Part shown: piece by piece, positions 13,909-21,472 of the stretch
Numbering within the stretch: the first letter of the stretch is position 1
How the letters are laid out: every line of letters starts with the position of its first letter
Origin: JAIRTY01 sp050257395
GTDB taxonomy: Bacteria; Actinomycetota; Actinomycetes; Streptosporangiales; Streptosporangiaceae
DNA: 33,886 bases
Direction: 5' to 3'
Assembly: GCA_050257395.1 (NCBI GenBank)
Contig: JBLMWU010000301.1
Location: forward strand, 1 to 33,886
The notes under the pieces: model-generated
What the model was told of the DNA's origin: nothing
What the model saw: only the letters and a program-made list of their open reading frames with translations
Database searches by the model: none
Program-made: the position numbers and the translations under genes

Positions 13909-14532
13909 ATGGCCTCCTCTGACAGCATTCCCCCGCACGCCCCCGGCCGCCCGCAGGGCCGGATCCGCTGGCGCCGCTTCGCCCTGTTACTGCTGCCCTC
14001 CCTGGGCGCCGTCGGCGCCCTGATCGGCCTGACGGCCAGCGGCGTGCTCGCCAGCTCCATCTCAGTTTCCGGCCAGGCCTTCACCGTCAAAGCCAGCCAG
14101 CTGAAAGGCAGCGGCTTCGCCCAGTACGGGTCGATCCTGCAGACGGCCGCCGGTCCCAAACCGGTCGCGGTGTCCGTGATCCAGGGCGCCGACCTGACGA
14201 ACCTGTGCCAGAGCGTCACCACCCCCACGCCCGTCGGGGACGTCACGCTGCGGCTGACCGCAGGTGACAACGGCACCGCCACCCACGCCGACAACATGGT
14301 GGTCGCGGCTGACCGCCTCTCCGGCGATGCCACCTTCCACAGCATCGTGATCGGCCAGGACGCCGGGCAGCTCGGCGTGGGCGGCGGCACCGTGCCAGCC
14401 CCCCAGCCGGGCGGGTTCGGCCAGATGGCCAGTGACGTCACCATCAACAACCTCAACCAGAACACCTGGCTGACCACGGCAGGCACGTTCACGCTGCCCA
14501 ACCTCAGCCTGAGCTTCGGCAAGCCCTGCTGA
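13909..14532 (+). CDS. DUF6230 family membrane-anchored protein, copy 1
   Basis: A 207-residue protein. A basic cytoplasmic start (residues about 18-24, RIRWRRF) leads into one hydrophobic segment (about 24-48, LLLLPSLGAVGALIGLTASG) and a predicted extracellular beta-rich domain. That domain has Cys in NLCQS and at the C-terminus (GKPC), perhaps a disulfide, as both are kept in copy 2. DUF6230 proteins occur in Streptomyces and relatives next to DUF6114 genes and have sometimes been labelled cholesterol esterase, but no catalytic motif is visible. The function is unknown. The ATG follows GGCAGGA in a conserved structured leader. The gene is separated from DUF6114 by a hairpin. Confidence 0.8.
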   Translation: MASSDSIPPHAPGRPQGRIRWRRFALLLLPSLGAVGALIGLTASGVLASSISVSGQAFTVKASQLKGSGFAQYGSILQTAAGPKPVAVSVIQGADLTNLCQSVTTPTPVGDVTLRLTAGDNGTATHADNMVVAADRLSGDATFHSIVIGQDAGQLGVGGGTVPAPQPGGFGQMASDVTINNLNQNTWLTTAGTFTLPNLSLSFGKPC

Positions 14533-14567
14533 CACCCCCACCGGCCGCGGCCACGGATGGCGTGGTC

Positions 14568-14593
14568 CCCGCCCGGGCTCAAGCCCGGGCGGG
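14568..14593 (+). terminator. Intergenic hairpin between DUF6230 and DUF6114, copy 1
   Basis: CCCGCCCGGGCT (14568-14579) pairs perfectly with AGCCCGGGCGGG (14582-14593), leaving a 2-nt formal gap. An equivalent hairpin occurs at the same place in copy 2 with unrelated sequence. This suggests a partial terminator or mRNA processing element that sets the ratio of the two proteins. Confidence 0.55.
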
Positions 14594-14628
14594 CTGCGGC
14601 CCGGGGCACCAACTCCACGGATCCCTTC

Positions 14629-15987
14629 ATGAACCCTGAGCCATTCCCGCATGGCCACGTTCTGGATGACGGGACGGGGCCCGGTGCGGCTGACAGTGCC
14701 CCGGCCACTGGTGAGCCAGGGCCGGACGGCGCCGCCGTGACGAGTGCCGGCCCTGGCCGGCGCGAGGCAGGCACGCCGCGGCGCGCGCGCCTGCGCTTCC
14801 GCGCCTGGCGGCGCAGCCGCCCGTTCTGGGGCGGCCTGCTGCTCATCCTGGCGGGCACCGAGATCCTGCTGCTCCCGCTGTACAGCCTGCTGGCCCACAG
14901 CGCCTTCAAGGTCGTCATCTACATCGGCATCGGCGGCGTCTTCGGCGTGCTGATCGGCGGGCTGCTGATCGCGTGCGGCCTGCTCGCCTGGTTCCACCCG
15001 GTCCAGCGGATCTTCTACGGCATCACCGGGGTGCTGCTGTCGATCGCCTCGTTCCCCGCGACCAACCTGGGCGGTTTCTTCCTGGGCATGCTGTGCGGGG
15101 TGTTCGGCGCCTCGATGGTCTTCGCCTGGTCGCCGGTCCAGCCCCAGGATGCGGGGCGGCACCGGCACGGGGATCCCCGAAGCGAGGCCGCCGGCATCGG
15201 CGACGTGCTTTCGGGACCGGGCCCTGATCGGCCACCCCGGCGAGGGCGGCTGCTGGCTCTCCCGGTCGTGCCCCTGCTGCTGGCCGGGACGCTGGCACCG
15301 GGGCAGGCGCCCGCACTGGCCCGGCAGGCGGCCCCGGCCGGGAGCAGTTGCCTGCTGCCCAGCATCCTGTCGTTCCTGTGCCCGCCAGCGTCGCCGTCAC
15401 CAGCGGCGGCTGCGGCGTCCCCGTCCGCCAGCCTGGCGGGCACGGCCACCCCGGCGGTCAGCCCGTCGCCGTCTGTCAGCCCGTCCCCCGACCCGTCCCC
15501 GTCTCCTTCTGGCAGCGGGCCGGCCACGCCGTCGCCGAGCCCGTCGGTGAACCCGAATGCGCACAAGCGGGCCAGCGCTGCGCCGGCGCTGGTGGCGGCG
15601 GCGCAGCCGGCCACGCTGACTGCCGGGTCGGCGCTGATGGCGGGGTTGTCCTATGACGGGGTGGCTACCCTGCCGACCGCGGACGGGCCGCAGCAGATGC
15701 TCAAGTTCAGCATGAGCTCGCTGACCCTGTCCGGCGGGATCGTGCTGACCGTCGGCGGGAACGGGCACTCCATGGTCACCCGCAACTCCAGCGTGCACTT
15801 CACCGGCAACGTGGTCCTGTACGCCACCAGGCTGTCCGGGGACCTGCTGGGCATCCCGCTGAGCTTCAGCCCGCAGAATCCACCGCCGCTGGTGCTGCCG
15901 CTGATGCAGTTCACCAACGTGGTCACCAAGCAGCCGCTCACCTCGGCAGACGCGATGGACGCCAGCGGCCTGGACATCACCGGCTGA
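14629..15987 (+). CDS. DUF6114 membrane protein fused to a secreted beta-type domain
   Basis: A 452-residue protein when read from ATG 14629 (MNPEPFPHGHV). A polar N-terminus precedes RAWRRSRPFWGGLLLILAG and about four membrane segments with the signature VIYIGIGGVFGV and LLAWFHPVQR, typical of DUF6114. After about residue 200 a fifth hydrophobic segment (LLALPVVPLLLAG) leads to a Ser/Pro-rich linker (PSPSVSPSPDPSPSPS) and a C-terminal domain (about 325-452) with LSYDGVA, LKFSMSSLTLSGGIVLT and LYATRLSGDLLGIPLSF. In copy 2 this last part is a separate gene. The domain is not recognised; its short alternating strands suggest a beta fold outside the membrane. No enzyme motif is seen. Confidence 0.78.
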   Translation: MNPEPFPHGHVLDDGTGPGAADSAPATGEPGPDGAAVTSAGPGRREAGTPRRARLRFRAWRRSRPFWGGLLLILAGTEILLLPLYSLLAHSAFKVVIYIGIGGVFGVLIGGLLIACGLLAWFHPVQRIFYGITGVLLSIASFPATNLGGFFLGMLCGVFGASMVFAWSPVQPQDAGRHRHGDPRSEAAGIGDVLSGPGPDRPPRRGRLLALPVVPLLLAGTLAPGQAPALARQAAPAGSSCLLPSILSFLCPPASPSPAAAAASPSASLAGTATPAVSPSPSVSPSPDPSPSPSGSGPATPSPSPSVNPNAHKRASAAPALVAAAQPATLTAGSALMAGLSYDGVATLPTADGPQQMLKFSMSSLTLSGGIVLTVGGNGHSMVTRNSSVHFTGNVVLYATRLSGDLLGIPLSFSPQNPPPLVLPLMQFTNVVTKQPLTSADAMDASGLDITG

Positions 15988-16168
15988 CCAGCCTGCGGCG
16001 GGTGCAATGCAGCTGGCCGGTATTTTCGGCGCCGGTCGATACGGACATTCAGGCCTTAACCTGTCAAGAATTAGACCTTCCTGTGATGTGACCTTTGGCC
16101 CTAGGCCGCCATATTTGCCTGCCGATAACTTCGCATCGTCTTCAAGGACTCCGCAGATGTGACGCGGT

Positions 16169-16185
16169 GTAACTGAATTGGTTAC
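16169..16185. promoter_or_regulatory. Inverted repeat upstream of the second DUF6230 gene
   Basis: GTAACTGAATTGGTTAC has 5-bp perfect arms and a 7-nt spacer and ends just before the conserved leader at 16187. It occupies a position comparable to GTTACCGAACGGTAAC before copy 1. The whole gap 15988-16246 is AT-richer than its surroundings and presumably holds the promoter. Confidence 0.4.
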
Positions 16186-16186
16186 C

Positions 16187-16246
16187 AGGTGCGAGCAGCT
16201 GCCCGCTGTCTGCCCGCGCCACCAGGGGAAGTGGCAGGGAAGTCCA
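16187..16246 (+). promoter_or_regulatory. Conserved 5' leader of DUF6230 gene, copy 2
   Basis: This leader matches the copy 1 leader over AGGTGCGAGCAGC, CTGCCCGCGCCAC and AGTGGCAGG while the loop between GCCAC and GTGGC differs in sequence. Retention of the stem with loop change supports RNA structure at the ribosome binding site GGCAGGG. Confidence 0.5.
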
Positions 16247-16858
16247 ATGGCATATTCAGGGAGCACGCCCCCGCAAGCGCAGCCTGTCCAGGGCAAGGTC
16301 CGCTGGCGCCGTTTCGCGGTGATGCTGGTGCCCTCCGCCGCCATTGCCGCCGTTCTGATCGGGCTCACCGCCACCGGCGTGCTCGCGGCGAGCATCTCGG
16401 TGTCAGGGCAGCAGTTCGTCGTCGCCGCCAGCGAACTGGACGGGACCAACTTCTCCCAGTACGGCGGGCTCATCCAGCCGGCGGGCAAGGGCCCGACACC
16501 CGTGGTGGTGTCGGTGATGGACAGCGCCAAGCTGCACAACCTGTGCCAGAGCGTCAGCGCCGGCCCCATCAACCTGGTGCTCACCGCGGGCGGCGGCGGC
16601 AATCCCGCGTCGGCGAGCAACCTGGTGGTGGACGCCGCGGGCCAGACGGCCACCAACGCGACCTTCCACAACATCAGCATCGGCCAGAACGCCACCCAGC
16701 TGAACGGGTCCGGCTTCCCTGACCCGACGCCGGGGGGCTTCGGGCAGATGGCCGACTCGGTCGTCATCACCAACCTGCACCAGGACACCTGGTACACGAC
16801 AGCGGGCACGTTCACCCTGCCCGGGCTCAACCTCCACTTCGGCGGTTCCTGCCCGTAA
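16247..16858 (+). CDS. DUF6230 family membrane-anchored protein, copy 2
   Basis: A 203-residue paralogue of the 13909 gene product with the same layout: a KVRWRRF basic start, one hydrophobic segment, then a beta-rich outer domain with ISVSGQQF, LHNLCQSVS, ADSVVITNLHQDTWYTTAGT and a C-terminal GGSCP. Both Cys positions of copy 1 are kept. The ATG at 16247 follows the GGCAGGG site of the shared leader; an upstream in-frame ATG at 16178 would place the leader inside the coding region and is less likely. The protein is clearly diverged from copy 1, more so than the C-terminal domain encoded downstream. The function is unknown. Confidence 0.8.
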   Translation: MAYSGSTPPQAQPVQGKVRWRRFAVMLVPSAAIAAVLIGLTATGVLAASISVSGQQFVVAASELDGTNFSQYGGLIQPAGKGPTPVVVSVMDSAKLHNLCQSVSAGPINLVLTAGGGGNPASASNLVVDAAGQTATNATFHNISIGQNATQLNGSGFPDPTPGGFGQMADSVVITNLHQDTWYTTAGTFTLPGLNLHFGGSCP

Positions 16859-16888
16859 CGGGTACCCGCCTGTCCCCGAGCACGGTGT

Positions 16889-16918
16889 GGTCTCCGCCGG
16901 ATTAGCGCGGCGGAGACC
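16889..16918 (+). terminator. Intergenic hairpin between DUF6230 and DUF6114, copy 2
   Basis: GGTCTCCGCCG (16889-16899) pairs perfectly with CGGCGGAGACC (16908-16918) around an 8-nt loop. It lies where the 14568-14593 hairpin lies in copy 1, so a partial terminator or processing site between the two genes is conserved in position but not in sequence. Confidence 0.6.
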
Positions 16919-16944
16919 CGCCCTGAGCAGAATGCAGCCGCCCC

Positions 16945-17667
16945 ATGCATCCTGAACCACCTGAGCATGCCAGCGTTCCCGGCGAGGACACGGGCCCGGG
17001 AGCTGAGGACGCCACCCGCCCGGACCTTCGAGACCCGGGCCGCCCGCCCCCGGATCAGCGCCAGGGCGGCAGCGGAAGCGGCCCGCCGGGCGCCTTCCGC
17101 CGCGGCCGGGCCAGCTTCCGCGCCTGGCGGCGCAGCCGCCCGTTCTGGGGCGGCCTGCTGCTCGTCCTGGCGGGCCTGGAACTGCTGCTGATCCCGGTCG
17201 GGAGCCTGCTCCTGCACGGCGCCGTCAAGATCGTCATCTACATCGGCATCGGCGGCGTCTTCGGGGTCGTCTTCGGCTGCGTGGTGGCGGCCTGCGGGCT
17301 GCTGGCCTGGTTCCACCCGGCACAGCGGGTGTTCTACGCGGTCGTCGGCGTCGTGCTGGCACTCGCCTCGTTCGTTGCCACCAACCTGGGCGGCTTCTTC
17401 CTCGGGATGCTGCTGGGCGTGGTCGGTGCGTCGCTCGTCTTCGGCTGGACACCGGTGACCCCGGAGGACCGCGGCCGGCACCGGACCCGGAGGGTGCGGG
17501 AGCCGTCAGATGGCCTTGGCGTCGTGCTGGGTGAGCCAGCGGCCGGCACGGTTCCGGGCGGCGACTCCCCGGCAGCTGCGGGGCCGGAAACGCCGCCGGG
17601 AGCGGACCGGGCAGATGCTGGCGATCCCGGCCGCCGCGGGGCCGGAGGGCCGGGCGCATGGGCGTAG
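16945..17667 (+). CDS. DUF6114 membrane protein, copy 2 (unfused)
   Basis: A 240-residue protein. A polar Pro/Gly-rich N-terminus, then FRAWRRSRPFWGGLLLVLAG and about four membrane segments with VIYIGIGGVFGV, GLLAWFHPAQR and ATNLGGFFLGML, all matching copy 1. It ends with a charged Gly/Pro/Ala cytoplasmic tail. The stop (TAG at 17665-17667) overlaps the start of the next gene by 10 nt, so the C-terminal domain fused in copy 1 is made here as a separate protein by coupled translation. The function is unknown. Confidence 0.8.
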   Translation: MHPEPPEHASVPGEDTGPGAEDATRPDLRDPGRPPPDQRQGGSGSGPPGAFRRGRASFRAWRRSRPFWGGLLLVLAGLELLLIPVGSLLLHGAVKIVIYIGIGGVFGVVFGCVVAACGLLAWFHPAQRVFYAVVGVVLALASFVATNLGGFFLGMLLGVVGASLVFGWTPVTPEDRGRHRTRRVREPSDGLGVVLGEPAAGTVPGGDSPAAAGPETPPGADRADAGDPGRRGAGGPGAWA

Positions 17668-18353
17668 GGAGCACCGGCCTGCTGGCCCTCCCGGCTGTGC
17701 CTTTGCTGGTGCTCGCCGGGGTGCTGGCCGGGGGCCAGGCGCCTGTCACTGTGTCCCCGGCAGCCGGCCCGGCCGCCGCGGCCACGGCCAGCCCTGCGGT
17801 GAGCCCGTCGCCGTCCGTTAGCCCGTCCCCAGATCCGTCGCCGTCTGTCAGCCCGTCCCCGGACCCGTCCCCGTCACCTTCGGGCAGCGGCTCGCCGTCG
17901 CCGAGCCCGTCGGTGAACCCGAATGCGAACAAGCGGGCCAGCGCTGCGCCGGCGCTGGTGGCGGCGTCGTCATCGGCTACCCTCACGGCCGGGTCGGCGG
18001 TGATGGTGGGGTTGTCTTATGACGGGGTGGCCACCGTGCCGACCGCGGGCGGCTCGCAGCAGATGCTCAAGTTCAGCATGAGCTCGCTGACCCTGTCCGG
18101 CGGGATCGTGCTGACCGTGGATGTGAACGGGCACTCCATGGTGACCCGCAACACCAGCGTGCACTTCAGCGGCAACGTGGTCCTGTACGCCACCAGGCTG
18201 TCCGGGGACCTGCTCGGCATCCCGCTGAGCTTCACCCCCAGCAGCCCGCCGCCGCTGGTGCTGCCGATCATGCAGTTCACCAACGTGGTCACCCAGCAGC
18301 CGCTCACCGCGGCAGACACGATGGACGCCGGCGGCCTGGACATGACCGGCTGA
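17658..18353 (+). CDS. Secreted or anchored protein equal to the copy 1 C-terminal domain
   Basis: A 231-residue protein starting at ATG 17658 inside the end of the DUF6114 gene. Residues about 5-30 are hydrophobic (LLALPAVPLLVLAGVLAG) and would act as a signal peptide or anchor. A Ser/Pro linker follows, longer than in copy 1 by one SVSPSPDPSP unit, then the beta-type domain with LSYDGVA, LKFSMSSLTLSGGIVLT and LYATRLSGDLLGIPLSF. By my residue count the last 125 residues are about 86% identical to the fused domain of copy 1. No enzyme motif or known family is recognised. Confidence 0.78.
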   Translation: MGVGSTGLLALPAVPLLVLAGVLAGGQAPVTVSPAAGPAAAATASPAVSPSPSVSPSPDPSPSVSPSPDPSPSPSGSGSPSPSPSVNPNANKRASAAPALVAASSSATLTAGSAVMVGLSYDGVATVPTAGGSQQMLKFSMSSLTLSGGIVLTVDVNGHSMVTRNTSVHFSGNVVLYATRLSGDLLGIPLSFTPSSPPPLVLPIMQFTNVVTQQPLTAADTMDAGGLDMTG

Positions 18354-18379
18354 CCCGCCCTGCCGCAGGCCCGTTCAGC

Positions 18380-18428
18380 AAAAAGAACGCCCGCCGGGCA
18401 GGGAACCGTGGTCCCCGGCCCGGCGGGC
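18380..18428 (-). terminator. Intrinsic terminator of the DUF5324 gene
   Basis: On the minus strand, GCCCGCCGGGC and GCCCGGCGGGC pair as an 11-bp GC stem enclosing an 18-nt loop and are followed after a G by TTCTTTTT. The hairpin plus T-tract is a classical Rho-independent terminator for the minus-strand gene ending at 18446. The hairpin may also stop plus-strand readthrough from the copy 2 genes. Confidence 0.8.
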
Positions 18429-18445
18429 ACCGGTGGGTCAGGAGA

Positions 18446-18976
18446 TCAGGACGTCCGGACCTGGCCGTTGACATCCGCGGCAGCGGTGTCGCCAGCCGTC
18501 TCGCTGCTGGTACCGGCGGGCGTGCTGGCAGCCGGGGCCTCCTGGCCCAGGTTCGCACCAGCCTGCCCGCGCCGGTTCAGCAGGAAGACGGCAGCCCCGC
18601 CCCCCGCGGCCAGCACCGCGGCGCCGGCAGCCAGCACCGGCCAGCGGGACCGGCGTGACCGCGCCGGCTCCACCCGCCGCGCAGCCCGCCGCAGCATGCC
18701 CGCGACACCGGGCGCGACCCGCTCCTGCACGGCCACGCCGGCCCGGTCCAGCCGGGGCGCGGCCCACGCACGCGCGTGGCGGGTACCCTGCGCCGCGCTC
18801 ATGCGAGCGCTTTCCGCGAGGGGGGTGAACTGGGCCGCGGTGTCGCTCGCGCGACGCCGCGCGCCCGCAGCTACGACCCTGGCCCTGGCCGCCTTCTCCG
18901 CAGCCCGGGCCCTGGCCGCCTTTGCCGCGGCTCGCGTGCTGGCCCTGGTGCCCTGATTCCTACTCATGAGGGACAC
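18446..18976 (-). CDS. DUF5324-like single-pass membrane protein
   Basis: A 176-residue protein. An Ala/Arg/Lys-rich, probably helical region (about 1-105, KAARARAAEKAARAR) precedes a basic RRSRW and one transmembrane helix (PVLAAGAAVLAAGGGAAVFLL), then a short Ser/Thr/Ala-rich outer tail. The GTG at 18976 lies 7 nt after GGGGAGG; the ATG at 18967 is too far from that site. It resembles DUF5324 proteins found divergent from the PPIase gene in Streptomyces, and here too the PPIase is the divergent neighbour. The function is unknown; a membrane-linked helical protein near cell division genes. A terminator with T-tract follows. Confidence 0.7.
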   Translation of the reverse strand: MSLMSRNQGTRASTRAAAKAARARAAEKAARARVVAAGARRRASDTAAQFTPLAESARMSAAQGTRHARAWAAPRLDRAGVAVQERVAPGVAGMLRRAARRVEPARSRRSRWPVLAAGAAVLAAGGGAAVFLLNRRGQAGANLGQEAPAASTPAGTSSETAGDTAAADVNGQVRTS

Positions 18977-19142
18977 GGTTAGACCTCCCCTGATCTGTTC
19001 CCCTTGAGTGCCTTCCCCCCGCCGGGCCGCTCAACCGCAGGCGCCGGAGATCGCCGCCCGTGCAGGGACATACGAGGATGCAGGTGCGGCGGCGGGCCAG
19101 GTGAATGCCGCGCTCCGGGCTGTGCCGTGCGAGGATGCCGGG

Positions 19143-19673
<531 letters not shown>

Positions 19674-19676
<3 letters not shown>

Positions 19677-19686
19677 GCTGGCAGGT
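19674..19686 (+). promoter_or_regulatory. Possible leaderless promoter of the rhomboid gene
   Basis: TAAGCT (19674-19679) overlaps the PPIase TAA stop and lies 7 bp before the rhomboid ATG, the spacing of a -10 box driving a leaderless mRNA. The same hexamer is found at that distance before the methyltransferase gene. The -35 is weak. Confidence 0.35.
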
Positions 19687-20559
19687 ATGGACACCAGCCC
19701 TGCACCGGGCACGGATGGCACCGGGGAAGTCCAGACCTGCTTCCGCCATCCGGACCGGCAGACCTACCTGTCGTGCACCCGGTGCGGCCGCCCCGCCTGC
19801 CCCGACTGCCTGCGGCCTGCACCGGTCGGGCAGCAGTGCGTGGAATGCATCCGGGACGGCAGCCGGGGTGCCCGCCGGGCGACGGCGCCGTTCGGCGGCA
19901 GGCCGGTGTCGGCGCCGGTCGTCACCTGGGTGCTGATCGGCCTCAACGTCGCCTTCTACATCGCCGAGTGGGTGAGTCTGCAGGTCGTGTCCGACCTGGA
20001 GATGGTGGGCGCGGGAGTCGCGCACGGCCAGCCGTACCGGCTGATCACCGCGGCGTTCCTGCACGAGCCCCGGCTGTACGGCTTCGGGCCCGCGCACATC
20101 ATCTTCAACATGTGGGCGCTCTACCTCGTCGGCCCGTCGCTGGAGCGGCTGCTCGGGCATGCCCGCTACCTGGCCCTGTACCTGCTCAGCGCCCTCGGCG
20201 GGTCGATCCTCTTCTACCTGGTGGCCCCGGCGGGTGCCCAGTCGCTGGGCGCGTCCGGAGCCATCTTCGGGCTGTTCGGCGCCTACTTCGTGGTCGCCCG
20301 GCGGCTCCGGGTGGACGCCCGCGGGGTCGTCGCCCTGATCGTGATCAACCTTGTGATCACCTTCGTCCTGCCGAACATCGCCTGGGAGGCCCATGTCGGC
20401 GGACTGATCACGGGCGGGCTGATCGCCGCCGCCTATGTGTACGCCCCCCGCCGGCAGCGGGCACTGGTGCAGATCGGGGCCACGGTGGCGATGGCGGCGC
20501 TGCTGGCCGCGGCCGTGCTGGTACGCGACAGCCAGCTCGCGGCCGTCGCGCTGGGATAA
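19687..20559 (+). CDS. Rhomboid family intramembrane serine protease with N-terminal zinc ribbon
   Basis: A 290-residue protein. The N-terminal Cys/His cluster (CFRHPDRQTYLSCTRCGRPAC then CPDC and CVEC, about 18-54) looks like a B-box-type zinc finger. The rhomboid core follows with six or more membrane segments: HIIFNMW (138-143), nucleophile S190 in GASGAIFG and H236 in EAHVGG form the catalytic dyad. Rhomboids cut transmembrane substrates inside the membrane. The ATG is 10 bp after the PPIase stop, possibly with its own leaderless promoter. The orthologue in Streptomyces also lies between PPIase and crgA. The substrate is unknown. Confidence 0.93.
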   Translation: MDTSPAPGTDGTGEVQTCFRHPDRQTYLSCTRCGRPACPDCLRPAPVGQQCVECIRDGSRGARRATAPFGGRPVSAPVVTWVLIGLNVAFYIAEWVSLQVVSDLEMVGAGVAHGQPYRLITAAFLHEPRLYGFGPAHIIFNMWALYLVGPSLERLLGHARYLALYLLSALGGSILFYLVAPAGAQSLGASGAIFGLFGAYFVVARRLRVDARGVVALIVINLVITFVLPNIAWEAHVGGLITGGLIAAAYVYAPRRQRALVQIGATVAMAALLAAAVLVRDSQLAAVALG

Positions 20560-20571
20560 GGCCTTCCTCCG

Positions 20572-20687
20572 GGCCCTCGCTCGCCTCCGGGCCGCTCGAG
20601 CCCGCCGTCTTCCCTCCTCGCGCCGGCTCCTCCGCCGCCTCGCTCGTCAGTCCAGACGGCGGCGCGGCCCTTTGGCTCGCTCGGGCT
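20572..20687 (+). repeat. Dispersed foldback repeat, copy C, between convergent genes
   Basis: This 116-bp copy nearly fills the gap between the rhomboid and crgA stop codons and matches 8089-8204 with four mismatches. GGGCCGC (20589-20595) pairs with GCGGCCC (20664-20670), and CCGCCGTCT (20602-20610) with AGACGGCGG (20654-20662), giving a two-part stem. It could act as a transcription end for both genes here. Confidence 0.8.
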
Positions 20688-20690
20688 GGC

Positions 20691-20939
20691 TTAACGCCAC
20701 TGGGTGGCGAGGGCGACCCCGGCGATGATGAGCGTGAACCCGCCCGCCAGGTTCCACGGGCCCAGCGCGCTCAGGCCCGGGAGGCTGCTGCCGGTGATGT
20801 AGAACAGCGCGATCCAGATCAGCCCGAGCACCAGGCAGGCGATCATGGTCGGGGCGAGCCAGGGCGGGCTGACTTTCGACTTGGCCGACCGCGGCGGCGG
20901 CGTGTAGACCGCCTTGTTTCTCACTCGGGACTTGGGCAC
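20691..20939 (-). CDS. crgA: Cell division protein CrgA
   Basis: An 82-residue protein starting at GTG 20939 after AGGAGAA: PKSRVRNKAVYTPPP is the family's conserved N-terminus. Two transmembrane helices follow (WLAPTMIACLVLGLIWIALF and NLAGGFTLIIAGVALATQW). CrgA inhibits or coordinates septation: it controls FtsZ ring timing in Streptomyces and interacts with FtsZ, FtsQ, FtsI and PBPA in mycobacteria. The length is normal. The upstream in-frame ATG at 20984 lacks the family sequence and is rejected. It is convergent with the rhomboid gene. Confidence 0.95.
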   Translation of the reverse strand: MPKSRVRNKAVYTPPPRSAKSKVSPPWLAPTMIACLVLGLIWIALFYITGSSLPGLSALGPWNLAGGFTLIIAGVALATQWR

Positions 20940-21472
20940 GGTTTTCTCCTGGTCCGATCGCGGCCCGGCCGCCGATGGTGACACGACGGGGCCCGGCGTC
21001 GCTGACAGGGTAGTTGCTTCAGCAGCCGCGGGCGAGCGTGCCGGGGGACACGGACCTGGGGCCAGGAGAACCGGACGATACGGACGGCTAGGTCGAAATG
21101 TCCCTCAAGCATCACAAGTATGGGTACATCACCCACAGTGGCACCCTAGATGCCCGGAGTACCCGGAAGCACTCTGTCATAGGGCTTGCGCGCTAAGTTA
21201 CGACAGAGTAACGTACTCGCGAGTAGCCAGCCATTTCTCTGCCAAATGAGCAGGTCAAAGCCTTGATCGCGCTCCGTAACGGCATGGAGGGCCGCTCCGG
21301 ACGGCACGAAGATCGGCTGTCCCTCTTGACCGCAAAGCCCCTTTTGGTCAACACTAACGAGACGTAGCGTGACCGAGTAATTACAAAACGGAGATTTTCC
21401 CGGATCCCGCCGGTAGGCTTCCTGATCGGTAACAAGATCCGGAACAGCCGCTTTCGTACAGGAGTGCACCGA
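20940..21472. other. 533-bp intergenic region between crgA and the mce operon
   Basis: This gap is distinctly less GC-rich than its surroundings from about 21060 onward and contains no convincing gene. It should hold the crgA promoter (left) and the mce operon promoter (right). Notable sequences are the GAGTA/TACTC cluster at 21197-21225, the inverted repeat TTGACC-N14-GGTCAA (21326-21351) with an inner AAA/TTT pairing, and an AGGAG ribosome binding site before 21473. I cannot place the start sites with confidence. Confidence 0.6.
21197..21225. promoter_or_regulatory. Palindrome cluster, candidate operator of the mce operon
   Basis: GTTAC-N6-GTAAC (21197-21212), GAGTA-ACG-TACTC (21206-21218) and the perfect 12-bp TACTCGCGAGTA (21214-21225) overlap. 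The last two give three alternating GAGTA/TACTC half-sites. Stacked half-sites of this type are typical of TetR-like regulators, which often control mce operons. No regulator gene is adjacent. Confidence 0.45.

Noticed and set aside
16178..16246. Upstream start for DUF6230 copy 2
   Set aside because: It would translate the leader that is conserved as RNA in copy 1, where the equivalent frame does not extend; ATG 16247 after GGCAGGG matches copy 1.
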